In this document: positions 55,308-63,806 of the stretch, one piece after another
Layout: each line of letters opens with the position of its first letter
Position numbering within the stretch: the stretch's first letter is position 1
NCBI RefSeq assembly: GCF_900112305.1
Contig: NZ_FOKT01000004.1
Location: 213,209-277,208, forward strand
Length of the DNA: 64,000 bases
Direction of reading: 5' to 3'
Source: Microbulbifer thermotolerans
GTDB lineage: Bacteria > Pseudomonadota > Gammaproteobacteria > Pseudomonadales > Cellvibrionaceae
Notes under the pieces: generated by a model
Database searches by the model: none
What the model saw: the letters and a program-made list of their open reading frames with translations, nothing else
What the model was told of the DNA's origin: nothing
Program-made: the position numbers and the translations under genes

Positions 55308-56324
55308 ATGGCGCGAAACGCAGCAGTGGGCGAAATAACCGTTCTGGAACAGCGACGCTGGCAGGAGGAGCTGGCGGACCTCGTGACCGACCCCGCGGAA
55401 TTGATCGAGTTGCTGGGCCTGGACCCGGCCCAGCTGCCCCAAGCCCTGCGCGCCAGCGGCGACTTCCCTCTGCGGGTGCCTAGGCCGTTCTTGAAACGCA
55501 TGCGCCGCCGGGACCCGAGCGACCCGCTGTTGCTGCAGGTGTTGCCGGGTGCGCCGGAGCTGCAGGTCAATACGGGCTTTAGCGCCGACCCCCTTGACGA
55601 AGCGCGTGCCAATCCGGTGCCAGGTGTGGTGCACAAGTACCGCGGCCGCTTGCTGCTGATCGCCGCGGGCCAGTGCGCGGTCAATTGCCGCTACTGCTTC
55701 CGCCGCCAGTTCCCCTATGGCGACAACCACCTGAGCGGGGGGCGCTGGCAGGAGGCGCTGGACTATATCCGCGAACGAGACGAGCTGCGCGAAGTGATTC
55801 TCAGTGGTGGCGATCCGCTGGTACTGGGAGACCGCCAGTTAGCCCGGCTGACGCAGGAGCTGGCAGAGATCGAGCACCTGGACAAGCTGCGGGTGCACAG
55901 TCGCCTGCCGATTGTCGTTCCCAGCCGGATAACCGATGAGCTGGTCCACTGGTTTACCAGCACGCGCCTGAAGCCGGTGTTGGTGCTGCACTGCAACCAC
56001 GCCAATGAAATCGATGGCGAAGTGCAGGCCGCGCTGGCAAAGCTCCGCGCCGGTGGCGTGACCCTGCTCAATCAGGCCGTGCTGCTCCGTGGCGTCAACG
56101 ACAGTGTCGGCGCGCTGGCAGACCTGAGCGAAGCACTTTTCGATGCCGGCGTCCTGCCTTACTACTTGCACCAACTGGATCGGGTGCAGGGGGCTGCCCA
56201 CTTTGAGGTGGAGACGGGCCGCGCCCAGTGGCTGGTAGAGCAGTTGCGCAACCGGATGCCCGGTTACCTGGTGCCGAGGCTGGTGCGGGAGATTCCGGGA
56301 CAGAGGTCCAAGTCGCCGCTCTAG
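55308..56324 (+). CDS. epmB: EF-P (R)-beta-lysine-forming lysine 2,3-aminomutase
   Basis: EpmB is a radical-SAM, PLP enzyme that converts lysine to (R)-beta-lysine for EF-P. The 338 residues have CAVNCRYCFRR (the 4Fe-4S CxxxCxxC at about 123-130), SGGDPLVL, HSRLPIVVPSRI and NQAVLLRGVND. ATG 55308 lies right after GGGAGGT, so a slightly earlier ATG at 55281 is possible. Its usual divergent neighbour efp is 17 kb away. Confidence 0.96.
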   Translation: MARNAAVGEITVLEQRRWQEELADLVTDPAELIELLGLDPAQLPQALRASGDFPLRVPRPFLKRMRRRDPSDPLLLQVLPGAPELQVNTGFSADPLDEARANPVPGVVHKYRGRLLLIAAGQCAVNCRYCFRRQFPYGDNHLSGGRWQEALDYIRERDELREVILSGGDPLVLGDRQLARLTQELAEIEHLDKLRVHSRLPIVVPSRITDELVHWFTSTRLKPVLVLHCNHANEIDGEVQAALAKLRAGGVTLLNQAVLLRGVNDSVGALADLSEALFDAGVLPYYLHQLDRVQGAAHFEVETGRAQWLVEQLRNRMPGYLVPRLVREIPGQRSKSPL

Positions 56325-56475
56325 CCGCCTTTTCGAATTTGTGTGACCTGGATCGCTTTTCGCTCTTCCTTCCGCCCTTGTACCCCACTGCCGCGGCCCC
56401 CTAAACTACCCGGCTCGCGGCTTTGTGTGAAATCCCGCACTTGTAGTGCCGCAGTCAGGCATCAAAGAGCGTAGA

Positions 56476-58563
56476 ATGAGCAGCAACGACACCATCCGAC
56501 TTCTCCTGATCCACGACACGCCTTCCGAGGCCCAGCGCCTGGTAAGCATGTTGCACAATGCCGGCCGTTCCAACCGGGCCCAGCATGTCGCCAGTGAGGC
56601 GGCGCTGACCAAGTTACTGCAGGACAAAACCTGGGACCTGCTGATTGCCGAAGAGAGTAGCAAACAGTTGCCCGCGGCGGTGGCGTTGCGCACCATCAGC
56701 AAATTGCAAAAAGACGTGCCGGTGATCCTGCTCACCGAACGCGAAGGCGCGCAACCGGTGGTGGAGGGGTTGAAGCTGGGGGCGCGAGATGTCGTCACCG
56801 TAGACGAAGACCAGCACCTGCTGCTGGTGATACAGCGCGAGATGACCGCCCTGGATAACCGCCGGCAGGCGCGTCTGCACGACCGTCGCTACCACGCCAC
56901 CTTGCAGCGCGCCAAGGAACTGCTGGATAGCTCCAAAGATGCCATCGCCTATATCTCGGACGGATTGATCGTCTATGCCAACGAGTCCTTCGCCGAGCGC
57001 TTCGGCTACAAGAGCAACGAGGACGTCGAGTACCAGCCGTTGATTGATATGCTGGCTGAAGCCGAGCAGGAAGAGGCGCGCGAATTTCTCAAACAGTGCA
57101 CCATCGACAATAACGAAGTGGAGGCGAAGGAGTGGAAATTTACCGCTAAAACCGCCTCCGGCCAGCAGTTGCCTACCCGCGCCGAGGTGCTCTCCACCAT
57201 CTATGACGAAGAGCGCTGCCTGCAGGTGCGTATCGCCGCCCGCGGCGGTGACGCCGAGCAGCTGGAGGCGCAACTCAGCGATATCAAAAACCGGGACCCG
57301 CTCACCGGCCTCTACAACCGACAGCATTTCCTGCAGCTATTCGACTCGGCGATCAAGTCCGCCGCCGGTTCCCAGCGCACTGGCGGTCTGATGTATATCG
57401 AGGTAGACCGCTTCGAAGAAGCCGTGCAGAAGGCGGTCGGCGTAGCCGGCGCGGATGCCATGCTGAAAGGCCTGGCGCAACTGTTGCAGTCCAGCCTGCG
57501 CCGCGGCGATATCGTGGCCCGTTACGGGGAGGAGAGCTTCTGCCTGCTGATCCCGGACACGACCCCGGACAGCGCCGAACACCGCGCCGAGGAAATCGTG
57601 AAGAAAATCGCGGACACTATTTTCGATGCCGCGGGCAAGACAGTGCAGATTACCGCATCGGTGGGGATTTCTCTGTTCAGCGAAGCCTCCGCCGGTGCCC
57701 AGAAAGTGTTGGATCAGGCCCTGGAGGCGCATGACCAGGCACTGGCGAAGAGTGAGCAGGGCGGCGCAGTTGCACTCTATGAACCGGATACCAGCCAGGA
57801 GGGTGACGTTGATACCTACCGCCGCGCCCGCGTGGTGCAGGCTCTGGAAGCCGGCAATCTGAAATTGCTCTATCAGCCCATCCTCAGCCTGCAGGGAACT
57901 GGCGAGCAATTGTATGAAGTGCTGGTGCGCTTGGTGGACGGCAAGGATGAACTGGCGCCTGTGGCCTTCCTCGAGGCGTTGGGAGACGCTGGCCTCTCCA
58001 GCAAAATGGACCGCTGGGTGATACTCACGGCCATCAAGTCGGCCGCCGCGCAGCGCGCCGCCGGCAAGGATATTTCACTGCTGCTGCATATCACCGCCGC
58101 CTCCCTGGTCGACAGCGGCTTGCCCGCCTGGCTGGGGGTGGCCTTTAAGGCCGCCAAGGTGCCGCCGAAATCGGTGGTTTTCCAATTGCGGCAGGAGGAT
58201 ATCAACAGCAATCTGCACGCGGCCCGGGATTTCAGCAATCAGGTGCGGGAGCTCGGCTGTCGCGTCGCTATCTGTCACTTTGGCACTGGGCTCAACCCCT
58301 TTAAGGCGCTGGAACATGTGAATGTGGATGTCGCCAAGGTGGACCCCTCATTCGTGCGCGAAGTGCAGGATGAGGGCGAGAGTAGCGATACCCTCGCCAA
58401 TCTGATCCAGCAGCTGGGGGAGAGCGACATCAAGGTGATCGTGCCTCATGTCGAACAGGCCAGTATGCTGCCCACCCTGTGGCAGACGGGCACCGACTAC
58501 ATCCAGGGCTACTATGTACAGCCGCCCGCGGATGAGATGAACTTCGACTTCAGTCTCGACTGA
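56476..58563 (+). CDS. fimX: FimX-type protein (REC-PAS-degenerate GGDEF-degenerate EAL)
   Basis: In Pseudomonas, FimX is a c-di-GMP receptor that controls type IV pilus assembly and twitching. The 695 residues have a receiver-like domain (about 5-125), a PAS domain (about 140-255), a GGDEF domain with RYGEESF in place of GGDEF, and an EAL domain whose motif is EVL (YEVLVRL). Both enzymatic sites are therefore degenerate. The receiver domain also lacks the usual acidic pocket and phospho-Asp. ATG 56476 suits the family. Confidence 0.9.
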   Translation: MSSNDTIRLLLIHDTPSEAQRLVSMLHNAGRSNRAQHVASEAALTKLLQDKTWDLLIAEESSKQLPAAVALRTISKLQKDVPVILLTEREGAQPVVEGLKLGARDVVTVDEDQHLLLVIQREMTALDNRRQARLHDRRYHATLQRAKELLDSSKDAIAYISDGLIVYANESFAERFGYKSNEDVEYQPLIDMLAEAEQEEAREFLKQCTIDNNEVEAKEWKFTAKTASGQQLPTRAEVLSTIYDEERCLQVRIAARGGDAEQLEAQLSDIKNRDPLTGLYNRQHFLQLFDSAIKSAAGSQRTGGLMYIEVDRFEEAVQKAVGVAGADAMLKGLAQLLQSSLRRGDIVARYGEESFCLLIPDTTPDSAEHRAEEIVKKIADTIFDAAGKTVQITASVGISLFSEASAGAQKVLDQALEAHDQALAKSEQGGAVALYEPDTSQEGDVDTYRRARVVQALEAGNLKLLYQPILSLQGTGEQLYEVLVRLVDGKDELAPVAFLEALGDAGLSSKMDRWVILTAIKSAAAQRAAGKDISLLLHITAASLVDSGLPAWLGVAFKAAKVPPKSVVFQLRQEDINSNLHAARDFSNQVRELGCRVAICHFGTGLNPFKALEHVNVDVAKVDPSFVREVQDEGESSDTLANLIQQLGESDIKVIVPHVEQASMLPTLWQTGTDYIQGYYVQPPADEMNFDFSLD

Positions 58564-58659
58564 TTGCGCCGTCTTCTCTGAGGGCGCGTTCATCATTTGC
58601 TGTGCTTCGGGTATCCTGTGCCGCGATTTAAATAAGCAGAATACTTTTGGAGCCATCCC

Positions 58660-60612
58660 ATGATGTCCCGCTTACTCTTTACCAGCCTGTTTGTCGGCGC
58701 CCTTGCGCTGGCAGGCGGCTGTGCGAAATCGGAGCCACCGAAAACGTCCGACGGGGCGGACAGCCCCGCCTCCACAGCGGCAGATGCCGACTCGCAACAC
58801 GCTTCGGCGGCGATGCCGGAATCCGGTGTCGACTACCACTCCCTTGCCAATACCGGCGACTACCGGGTACAGCACCTCGATCTGGATTTGACTGTGGATT
58901 TCGAGCGCAAAGTGCTCGAGGGCGAGGCAGTGTTGCAAGTCGAGCGGCTGACCGACGAGAACCCGCCGCTGGTACTGGATACCCGCGACCTGGAAATCGA
59001 ACAGGTGAAAGCGGGGCAGGGCGGAGATATGGCACCGGTGAAGTTCCGCCTCGGGGAAAAGGACAGCCATTTGGGAGCGCCGCTGGAAATACAGCTGCCT
59101 CCGGAGGCCACCAGCGTCTCTATTGCGTATCGCACTTCTCCGGGTGCTTCCGGTGTGCAGTGGCTGGAGCCGCGGCAGACCGCCGGCAAAAAACATCCCT
59201 TCCTGTTCACTCAGGCTCAGCCTACACACGCGCGCAGTTTTGTCCCGCTGCAGGACTCCCCCCAGGTGCGTATTACCTACAAGGCCACCATCCGCACGCC
59301 GAAAGCGCTGCGCGCGGTGATGAGTGCAAACAACGATCCCAAGGCGGAAAAGGACGGTGTTTACGAATTTGAAATGCCGCAACCGATCCCCTCTTACCTG
59401 ATCGCACTCGCGGTGGGCGACCTCGAGTTTAAACCCATGGGCGAGCGCACCGGTGTCTACGCGGAAAAGGTGTTGCTGGATGCGGCGGCGAAGGAATTCG
59501 AAGATACCGAATCCATGCTGGAGGCCACCGAAAAGGTTTACGGCCCCTACCGCTGGGATCGCTACGACCTTCTGATACTGCCGCCCAGCTTCCCGTTTGG
59601 CGGCATGGAGAACCCGCGCCTGAGCTTTATCACGCCGACCGTTATTGCCGGGGACAAGAGCCTGGTGGCGCTTATCGCCCACGAGCTGGCGCATTCCTGG
59701 TCCGGCAACCTGGTGACCAACGCCTCCTGGCGCGACTTGTGGTTGAACGAAGGCTTCACCACTTATCTGACCAATCGCATCATGCAGCTTATCTACGGCG
59801 ATGAGCGCTACCGGATGGAAATGGCGCTAGGCTACGATGACCTGCAGGCGGATCTCGCCGATCGCCCCGACAAAGATGAGATTATGGCCATCGACCTGCG
59901 CGGTCGCGATCCTGACGAGGCCTTTTCCAATATTCCCTATGAGAAGGGCTCTCTCTTCTTGTATGAATTGGAGCAGAAAGTCGGACGCGAGAACTTCGAC
60001 CGCTTCCTGCTCGATTACTTCAACCATTTCTCCTTCCAGAGCATTACCACGGAAGATTTCCTGGCCTACCTGGAAAAAACGCTGTTGAAGCAGTATCCGG
60101 ACAAGCTCGATGCCGCGCGGGTCCGCCAGTGGATCTATGAACCGGGTATTCCCGAGGGCGCCCCGCACCCAATGTCGGACGCCTTCAGCAAGCTGGACCC
60201 GGTGCGCCAGCAGTGGCTGGACGGAAAAATCCGCGCTGGAGATATCGATACCCAGGGCTGGACTTTCCACCAGTGGAAATACTTCCTCGACGGCATGCCG
60301 GAAAAACTGAGCGCAGAGCAGCTGAAAGAATTGGACGCTGCCTTTGGTCTCACCGAGTCCAAAAACAACGAGGTCGCCTTCAGCTGGCTGATGATCGCCG
60401 TGCGCAACGACTACCAGCCCGCCTACGCCCGTCTGGAGAGCTTCCTCACCGGTATCGGCCGCAATAAATTTGTGCGCCCGCTGTACCGCGCCATGGTGGA
60501 GACGGGTAAGAAGGACGAAGCCGCGCGTATCTTCGAGAACGCCAAGGCCGGCTACCACCCGCTGACGGTCAAGGTAAACAGCCGTGTTATCTACGGAGAC
60601 GAGCAGGGCTGA
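58660..60612 (+). CDS. M1-family zinc aminopeptidase, lipoprotein
   Basis: The 650 residues start with a lipoprotein signal (MMSRLLFTSLFVGALALAGGC). The zinc site is HELAHSW (about residue 341) plus the Glu of WLNEGFTTYL, and the exopeptidase motif GGMENPRLSF lies just before. The C-terminal helical part is like leukotriene A4 hydrolase. It would cleave N-terminal residues from peptides, attached to the outer or inner membrane on the periplasmic side. Confidence 0.93.
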   Translation: MMSRLLFTSLFVGALALAGGCAKSEPPKTSDGADSPASTAADADSQHASAAMPESGVDYHSLANTGDYRVQHLDLDLTVDFERKVLEGEAVLQVERLTDENPPLVLDTRDLEIEQVKAGQGGDMAPVKFRLGEKDSHLGAPLEIQLPPEATSVSIAYRTSPGASGVQWLEPRQTAGKKHPFLFTQAQPTHARSFVPLQDSPQVRITYKATIRTPKALRAVMSANNDPKAEKDGVYEFEMPQPIPSYLIALAVGDLEFKPMGERTGVYAEKVLLDAAAKEFEDTESMLEATEKVYGPYRWDRYDLLILPPSFPFGGMENPRLSFITPTVIAGDKSLVALIAHELAHSWSGNLVTNASWRDLWLNEGFTTYLTNRIMQLIYGDERYRMEMALGYDDLQADLADRPDKDEIMAIDLRGRDPDEAFSNIPYEKGSLFLYELEQKVGRENFDRFLLDYFNHFSFQSITTEDFLAYLEKTLLKQYPDKLDAARVRQWIYEPGIPEGAPHPMSDAFSKLDPVRQQWLDGKIRAGDIDTQGWTFHQWKYFLDGMPEKLSAEQLKELDAAFGLTESKNNEVAFSWLMIAVRNDYQPAYARLESFLTGIGRNKFVRPLYRAMVETGKKDEAARIFENAKAGYHPLTVKVNSRVIYGDEQG

Positions 60613-60627
60613 TTTCCTAGCGGGAAA

Positions 60628-60654
60628 TTCCGCGCTGAGCTATTCAGCGCGGAA
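60628..60654 (+). terminator. Hairpin behind the M1 peptidase
   Basis: An 11-base perfect stem TTCCGCGCTGA / TCAGCGCGGAA has the loop GCTAT. It lies between the peptidase and the small lipoprotein gene. The T run is poor (CACTTTGTG). Confidence 0.6.
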
Positions 60655-60697
60655 CACTTTGTGAAATCCGCGATTCGGCGAGTGAATGGAGGTTATC

Positions 60698-60823
60698 GTG
60701 AGCAAAAGACTGGTTTCTCTGCTGCTGTTGGCTCTGTTGGCCGGCGGCTGTAGCGGTGACAACAATGTCTGCGCGGAGCGAGACAAACCCCGCAGCCTGC
60801 CGTTTCCCCACGCGGATCTCTGA
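60698..60823 (+). CDS. Very small lipoprotein (41 residues)
   Basis: GTG 60698 follows GGAGGT. The peptide has a lipoprotein signal (SKRLVSLLLLALLAGGC) with lipobox LAGGC. Only about 23 residues follow the Cys (SGDNNVCAERDKPRSLPFPH). Tiny lipoproteins of this kind are common and mostly unstudied. It converges on serB. Confidence 0.7.
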   Translation: MSKRLVSLLLLALLAGGCSGDNNVCAERDKPRSLPFPHADL

Positions 60824-60853
60824 ACCCCAGCTTTCTCTGTTTTGCCGGAGCGG

Positions 60854-61975
60854 CTACAGGCCGCTCTGCGTCAGTTTTCCTATCTGGGCATCATTCAGGC
60901 CGAACAGGTACAGAGCGGCATCCAATCCGAAGCCACTAATGGCCTGGGGCGCTTCCAAACGCACCTTGGGTTTGGGGTGAATGGCGATGCCCAGAGCGCC
61001 CAGGTTCAGCATCGGAATATCGTTGGCGCCGTCACCTACCGCAATCACTCTGTCCAGGCCCAGCCCCAAATCTTCCGCCATTTGCTGTAGCAGTGCCCGT
61101 TTGCGCGCACCGTCGACTATCGGCTCTATCACGTCGCCGGTCAGTGCGCCCTGCGCGAATTCCAGCTGGTTGGCGTGCACAAAATCCACCGGCAGCCGCT
61201 CCCTCTGCAGATAGTGGGCGAAATAGGTGAAGCCGCCGGAGAGGATCGCCGTCTTGCAGCCCAGGGCGCGTAGGGCACCGAGCAGCTTTGCGGCACCGTC
61301 TTTCAGCGGCAGTTCGGCGGCGATTTCCGCCAGGCGGGTTTCCGGGAAGCCCTTGAGCAGCGCCATGCGCTTTTTGAAGCTCTGGCGGAAATCCAGCTGA
61401 CCGCGCATGGCGGCCTCGGTGATGGCGGCAACCTGCTCGCCGATACCGGTGATTTTTGCCAGCTCGTCGATCACTTCGGCATCGATCAGTGTGGAATCCA
61501 TGTCAAAACCCGCCAGGGCGGGCACCCGCTGGCTGTCTCCCGGTTGCAGCACCAGGTCGGCCTTGAGCTTCTCCGCCTGTTGCAGGCAGGCGTGTTTGGC
61601 CGTAGAAAAGTCCAGTACCGCATCGATCTGAAAGCGCAGCACTGTGCGCGTATCGCTTTGCGCCAGGGTATCCACTCCGGTCACCGGCCAACCGTGCTCC
61701 GCGAAGAAAGTCAGCAGCTGTCGCAGCTGTGACAGGGTGACGGCGGGGGACAGCAGGGTGACGCACCAGGGTGCCGATACCGGTGCTGGTTCGGCGGGCG
61801 GTGGCGCGGGCTCGCTGGCGGCGGCATCCGCGAAGGGCGGTTCGCCATTCACTGCCAGGCCGAGGCGCGCCATGTCTCCGCGGTATTCCAGATAGCGCAG
61901 GGCGCCGTCAGCGGAGGCGCCGGCAATCTGCTCCAGGGGCAGGTGGAATTCTCGTGCGGTGGTTTGTTCGCCCAT
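60854..61975 (-). CDS. serB: Phosphoserine phosphatase
   Basis: SerB makes serine from phosphoserine. The 373 residues have an ACT-like domain (about 70-150) and a HAD domain with motif I DMDSTLIDAE, motif II SGGFTYFA and motifs III/IV GDGANDIPMLNLG. It is divergent from the smp-like gene, as in E. coli. A TATAAT for it lies at 62014-62019. Confidence 0.97.
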   Translation of the reverse strand: MGEQTTAREFHLPLEQIAGASADGALRYLEYRGDMARLGLAVNGEPPFADAAASEPAPPPAEPAPVSAPWCVTLLSPAVTLSQLRQLLTFFAEHGWPVTGVDTLAQSDTRTVLRFQIDAVLDFSTAKHACLQQAEKLKADLVLQPGDSQRVPALAGFDMDSTLIDAEVIDELAKITGIGEQVAAITEAAMRGQLDFRQSFKKRMALLKGFPETRLAEIAAELPLKDGAAKLLGALRALGCKTAILSGGFTYFAHYLQRERLPVDFVHANQLEFAQGALTGDVIEPIVDGARKRALLQQMAEDLGLGLDRVIAVGDGANDIPMLNLGALGIAIHPKPKVRLEAPQAISGFGLDAALYLFGLNDAQIGKLTQSGL

Positions 61976-62013
61976 GGCAATGGTCCCTGCGGCCGTGACT
62001 GATGGAACCGCGC

Positions 62014-62019
62014 ATTATA
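62014..62019 (-). promoter_or_regulatory. -10 element of serB
   Basis: A perfect TATAAT on the minus strand lies 39 bases before serB. The -35 candidate is TTAGCG at the 17-base spacing and is weak. Confidence 0.5.
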
Positions 62020-62077
62020 GCCCCGGGGTGGTAATTCGCTAAAATCCGCGCAAGGAACACAACAACGCGCCAAACCT

Positions 62078-63148
62078 ATGATCGCTTCACTGTCCCTGAA
62101 ACAATTGCCGGAACGCATAACAGCCCTGCCACAGAAGGCGCAGCAGCAGTTGCTGGCAGCACTTATCTGGCTGGTGCTGGCGCTCTTCTGCGGCGCAGCG
62201 CTCGGGCACTATCACGGCCAGCAGGTAGCGGCCGCCACTGCCAGGGACCGCGCCGAGGCGGAGGCGGCGGCAAAGTTTCTCGCCGCACAGAGCCTAGAGC
62301 CAATCGTCGCCGGCGACCGCATCAGCATACAGCTGCTCGGCCAACAGGTATTGGCGCTGCCGGCTATCACAGGGGTCTCCATTCGCGATGTGGAGTCCAA
62401 TGCGCTGGCGCAGGTGGGGGACATTCACAGCGGCGAGTCGGTGACTGCGCCGGTGGTACTGCACGACAGTATCGCCGGCAGCGTCACCGTCAATCTCCTA
62501 CCCGGTGGGGACATCCCTTTCCCCTGGGCTAGTTTGTTGCTGTGCTTGGTGTTCGCACTGCCGATATCCGCCGCTGCTGCGCTGGCGGCTGCGAGTCTGA
62601 TTCGGCGCCGCAAGCTGCCGCTGGTGCAGGCGGTGCCGACGCCTCGAGCGGTCCCTGAGGTCGCCGTCGGCCTCTACCTGCGCCCGTTAAACTGGGCCCA
62701 GCTCGGCAACCAGTTGAACCGCAGCGCTCTGGAGAAGCTTGAGCGGGCACTGGAAGGGCAGCTGCAATTGCTCGGGCGCATATACGATGCCCAGCCCCTG
62801 AAACATGCGGGCCCGCAGCAGGGGCTCGGATTCTGCGGCGAGGATGCGGCTTTCCGGGCTGTCTGCTGCGGGCTGCTATTACGCGAACTGCAAGGCGCCA
62901 CCCGCGCCGCCGGCCTGCAGTTGGGGCTGGCGGTGGTGCCGGCACAGCTTTCGGTATTCGGTTTTGCCAGCGAACTGCTGCTCGCCCAGACTCGCGGCCT
63001 GTCCCTGCACCCGGAGCTGCTGGGAAACCCCTCTCTTGACGGGCGCATAGTGCGGCACGATGCCAGCTGGGGCGCCGAGATCACCGGCCTGACGCCGAAC
63101 TATCAGAAACTGCTGGATAACCAGTTGCGCCAACTAGGGAACCTCTGA
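62078..63148 (+). CDS. smp: Membrane protein adjacent to serB (Smp/YtjB-like)
   Basis: The 356 residues have an N-terminal membrane helix (LLAALIWLVLALFCGAALGHY), a periplasmic domain of about 100 residues, a second helix (ASLLLCLVFALPISAAAALAAASL) and a cytoplasmic part of about 185 residues. The topology and divergence from serB match E. coli Smp. Its function is not known. The last codons and the stop lie in a sequence like the ends of the 29322-29534 repeat. Confidence 0.75.
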   Translation: MIASLSLKQLPERITALPQKAQQQLLAALIWLVLALFCGAALGHYHGQQVAAATARDRAEAEAAAKFLAAQSLEPIVAGDRISIQLLGQQVLALPAITGVSIRDVESNALAQVGDIHSGESVTAPVVLHDSIAGSVTVNLLPGGDIPFPWASLLLCLVFALPISAAAALAAASLIRRRKLPLVQAVPTPRAVPEVAVGLYLRPLNWAQLGNQLNRSALEKLERALEGQLQLLGRIYDAQPLKHAGPQQGLGFCGEDAAFRAVCCGLLLRELQGATRAAGLQLGLAVVPAQLSVFGFASELLLAQTRGLSLHPELLGNPSLDGRIVRHDASWGAEITGLTPNYQKLLDNQLRQLGNL

Positions 63149-63149
63149 T
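63134..63149. repeat. Solo end of the GGAACCTCTGAT repeat
   Basis: CTAG followed by GGAACCTCTGAT matches the end and target-site pattern of the element at 29322-29534. No inverse partner was seen in the next 200 bases. It contains the stop codon of the upstream gene. Confidence 0.45.
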
Positions 63150-63324
63150 CCCTGAGACTCGAGGGCTCGCCACGGAGTATCAGGCCACTGCTGCCCCGTC
63201 GACATAGCTTCCCCCCGCCTGAGCGCCCCGCTCCCCTCAAAGCGCTCACTCGTGCTTGTTAATGCTTCCCGTCGTATGAGTGACCGACAGCCTTGGACTA
63301 GTCCGTTTTGAACAGGTGGTTTAC

Positions 63325-63342
63325 GTTTACGTTAACGTAAAC
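63325..63342. promoter_or_regulatory. Operator for LiuR (MerR-type)
   Basis: GTTTACGTTAACGTAAAC is a perfect 18-base palindrome. It lies 35 bases before liuR, where MerR-type operators sit within the promoter. LiuR operators known from Pseudomonas and Shewanella have a similar TTTACGT-type core. Confidence 0.75.
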
Positions 63343-63377
63343 TCTTGCTAGTCTCTGACTTGTTCAGAGGAGATTCC

Positions 63378-63782
63378 ATGAAAGCCAAAGTCGCCAAAGA
63401 GCCCGCCAGCTACAGTATTTCCGAGCTGGCGCGGGAGTTCGACATCACTACCCGCACTATCCGCTTCTACGAAGACAAGGGGCTGATCAGCCCCGCCCGC
63501 CGGGGGCAGACCCGTATATACAGTCCCGAGGACCGGGTGCGGCTGAAGTTGATACTGCGCGGCAAGCGGCTGGGATTTTCCCTGGAGGAGAGCCGGGAAA
63601 TCATCGATATGTACGATCCGGCCCGGGGCAATGTGGAGCAGCTGCAGCGGCTGCTGGCCGCCATTGAACAAAAACGTGCGCAACTGCATCAGCAGCTGCG
63701 CGATATCCAGAGTCTGATGGGCGAATTGGACGAGGCCGAGGCCCGGGCTCGCGCCGCCCTGGAACAGAACACCGATCACTGA
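63378..63782 (+). CDS. liuR: MerR-family regulator of leucine/isovalerate catabolism
   Basis: The 134 residues have an N-terminal MerR winged helix (SISELAREFDITTRTIRFYEDKGLISPARRGQTRIYSPEDRVRL) and a C-terminal coiled coil (IEQKRAQLHQQLRDIQSLMGEL). No Cys metal site is present, as expected for LiuR. ATG 63378 has AGAGGAGA upstream. It is followed by isovaleryl-CoA dehydrogenase, which supports the name. Confidence 0.9.
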   Translation: MKAKVAKEPASYSISELAREFDITTRTIRFYEDKGLISPARRGQTRIYSPEDRVRLKLILRGKRLGFSLEESREIIDMYDPARGNVEQLQRLLAAIEQKRAQLHQQLRDIQSLMGELDEAEARARAALEQNTDH

Positions 63783-63806
63783 CGAGAGAATTTTTACGGA
63801 GTCGCT

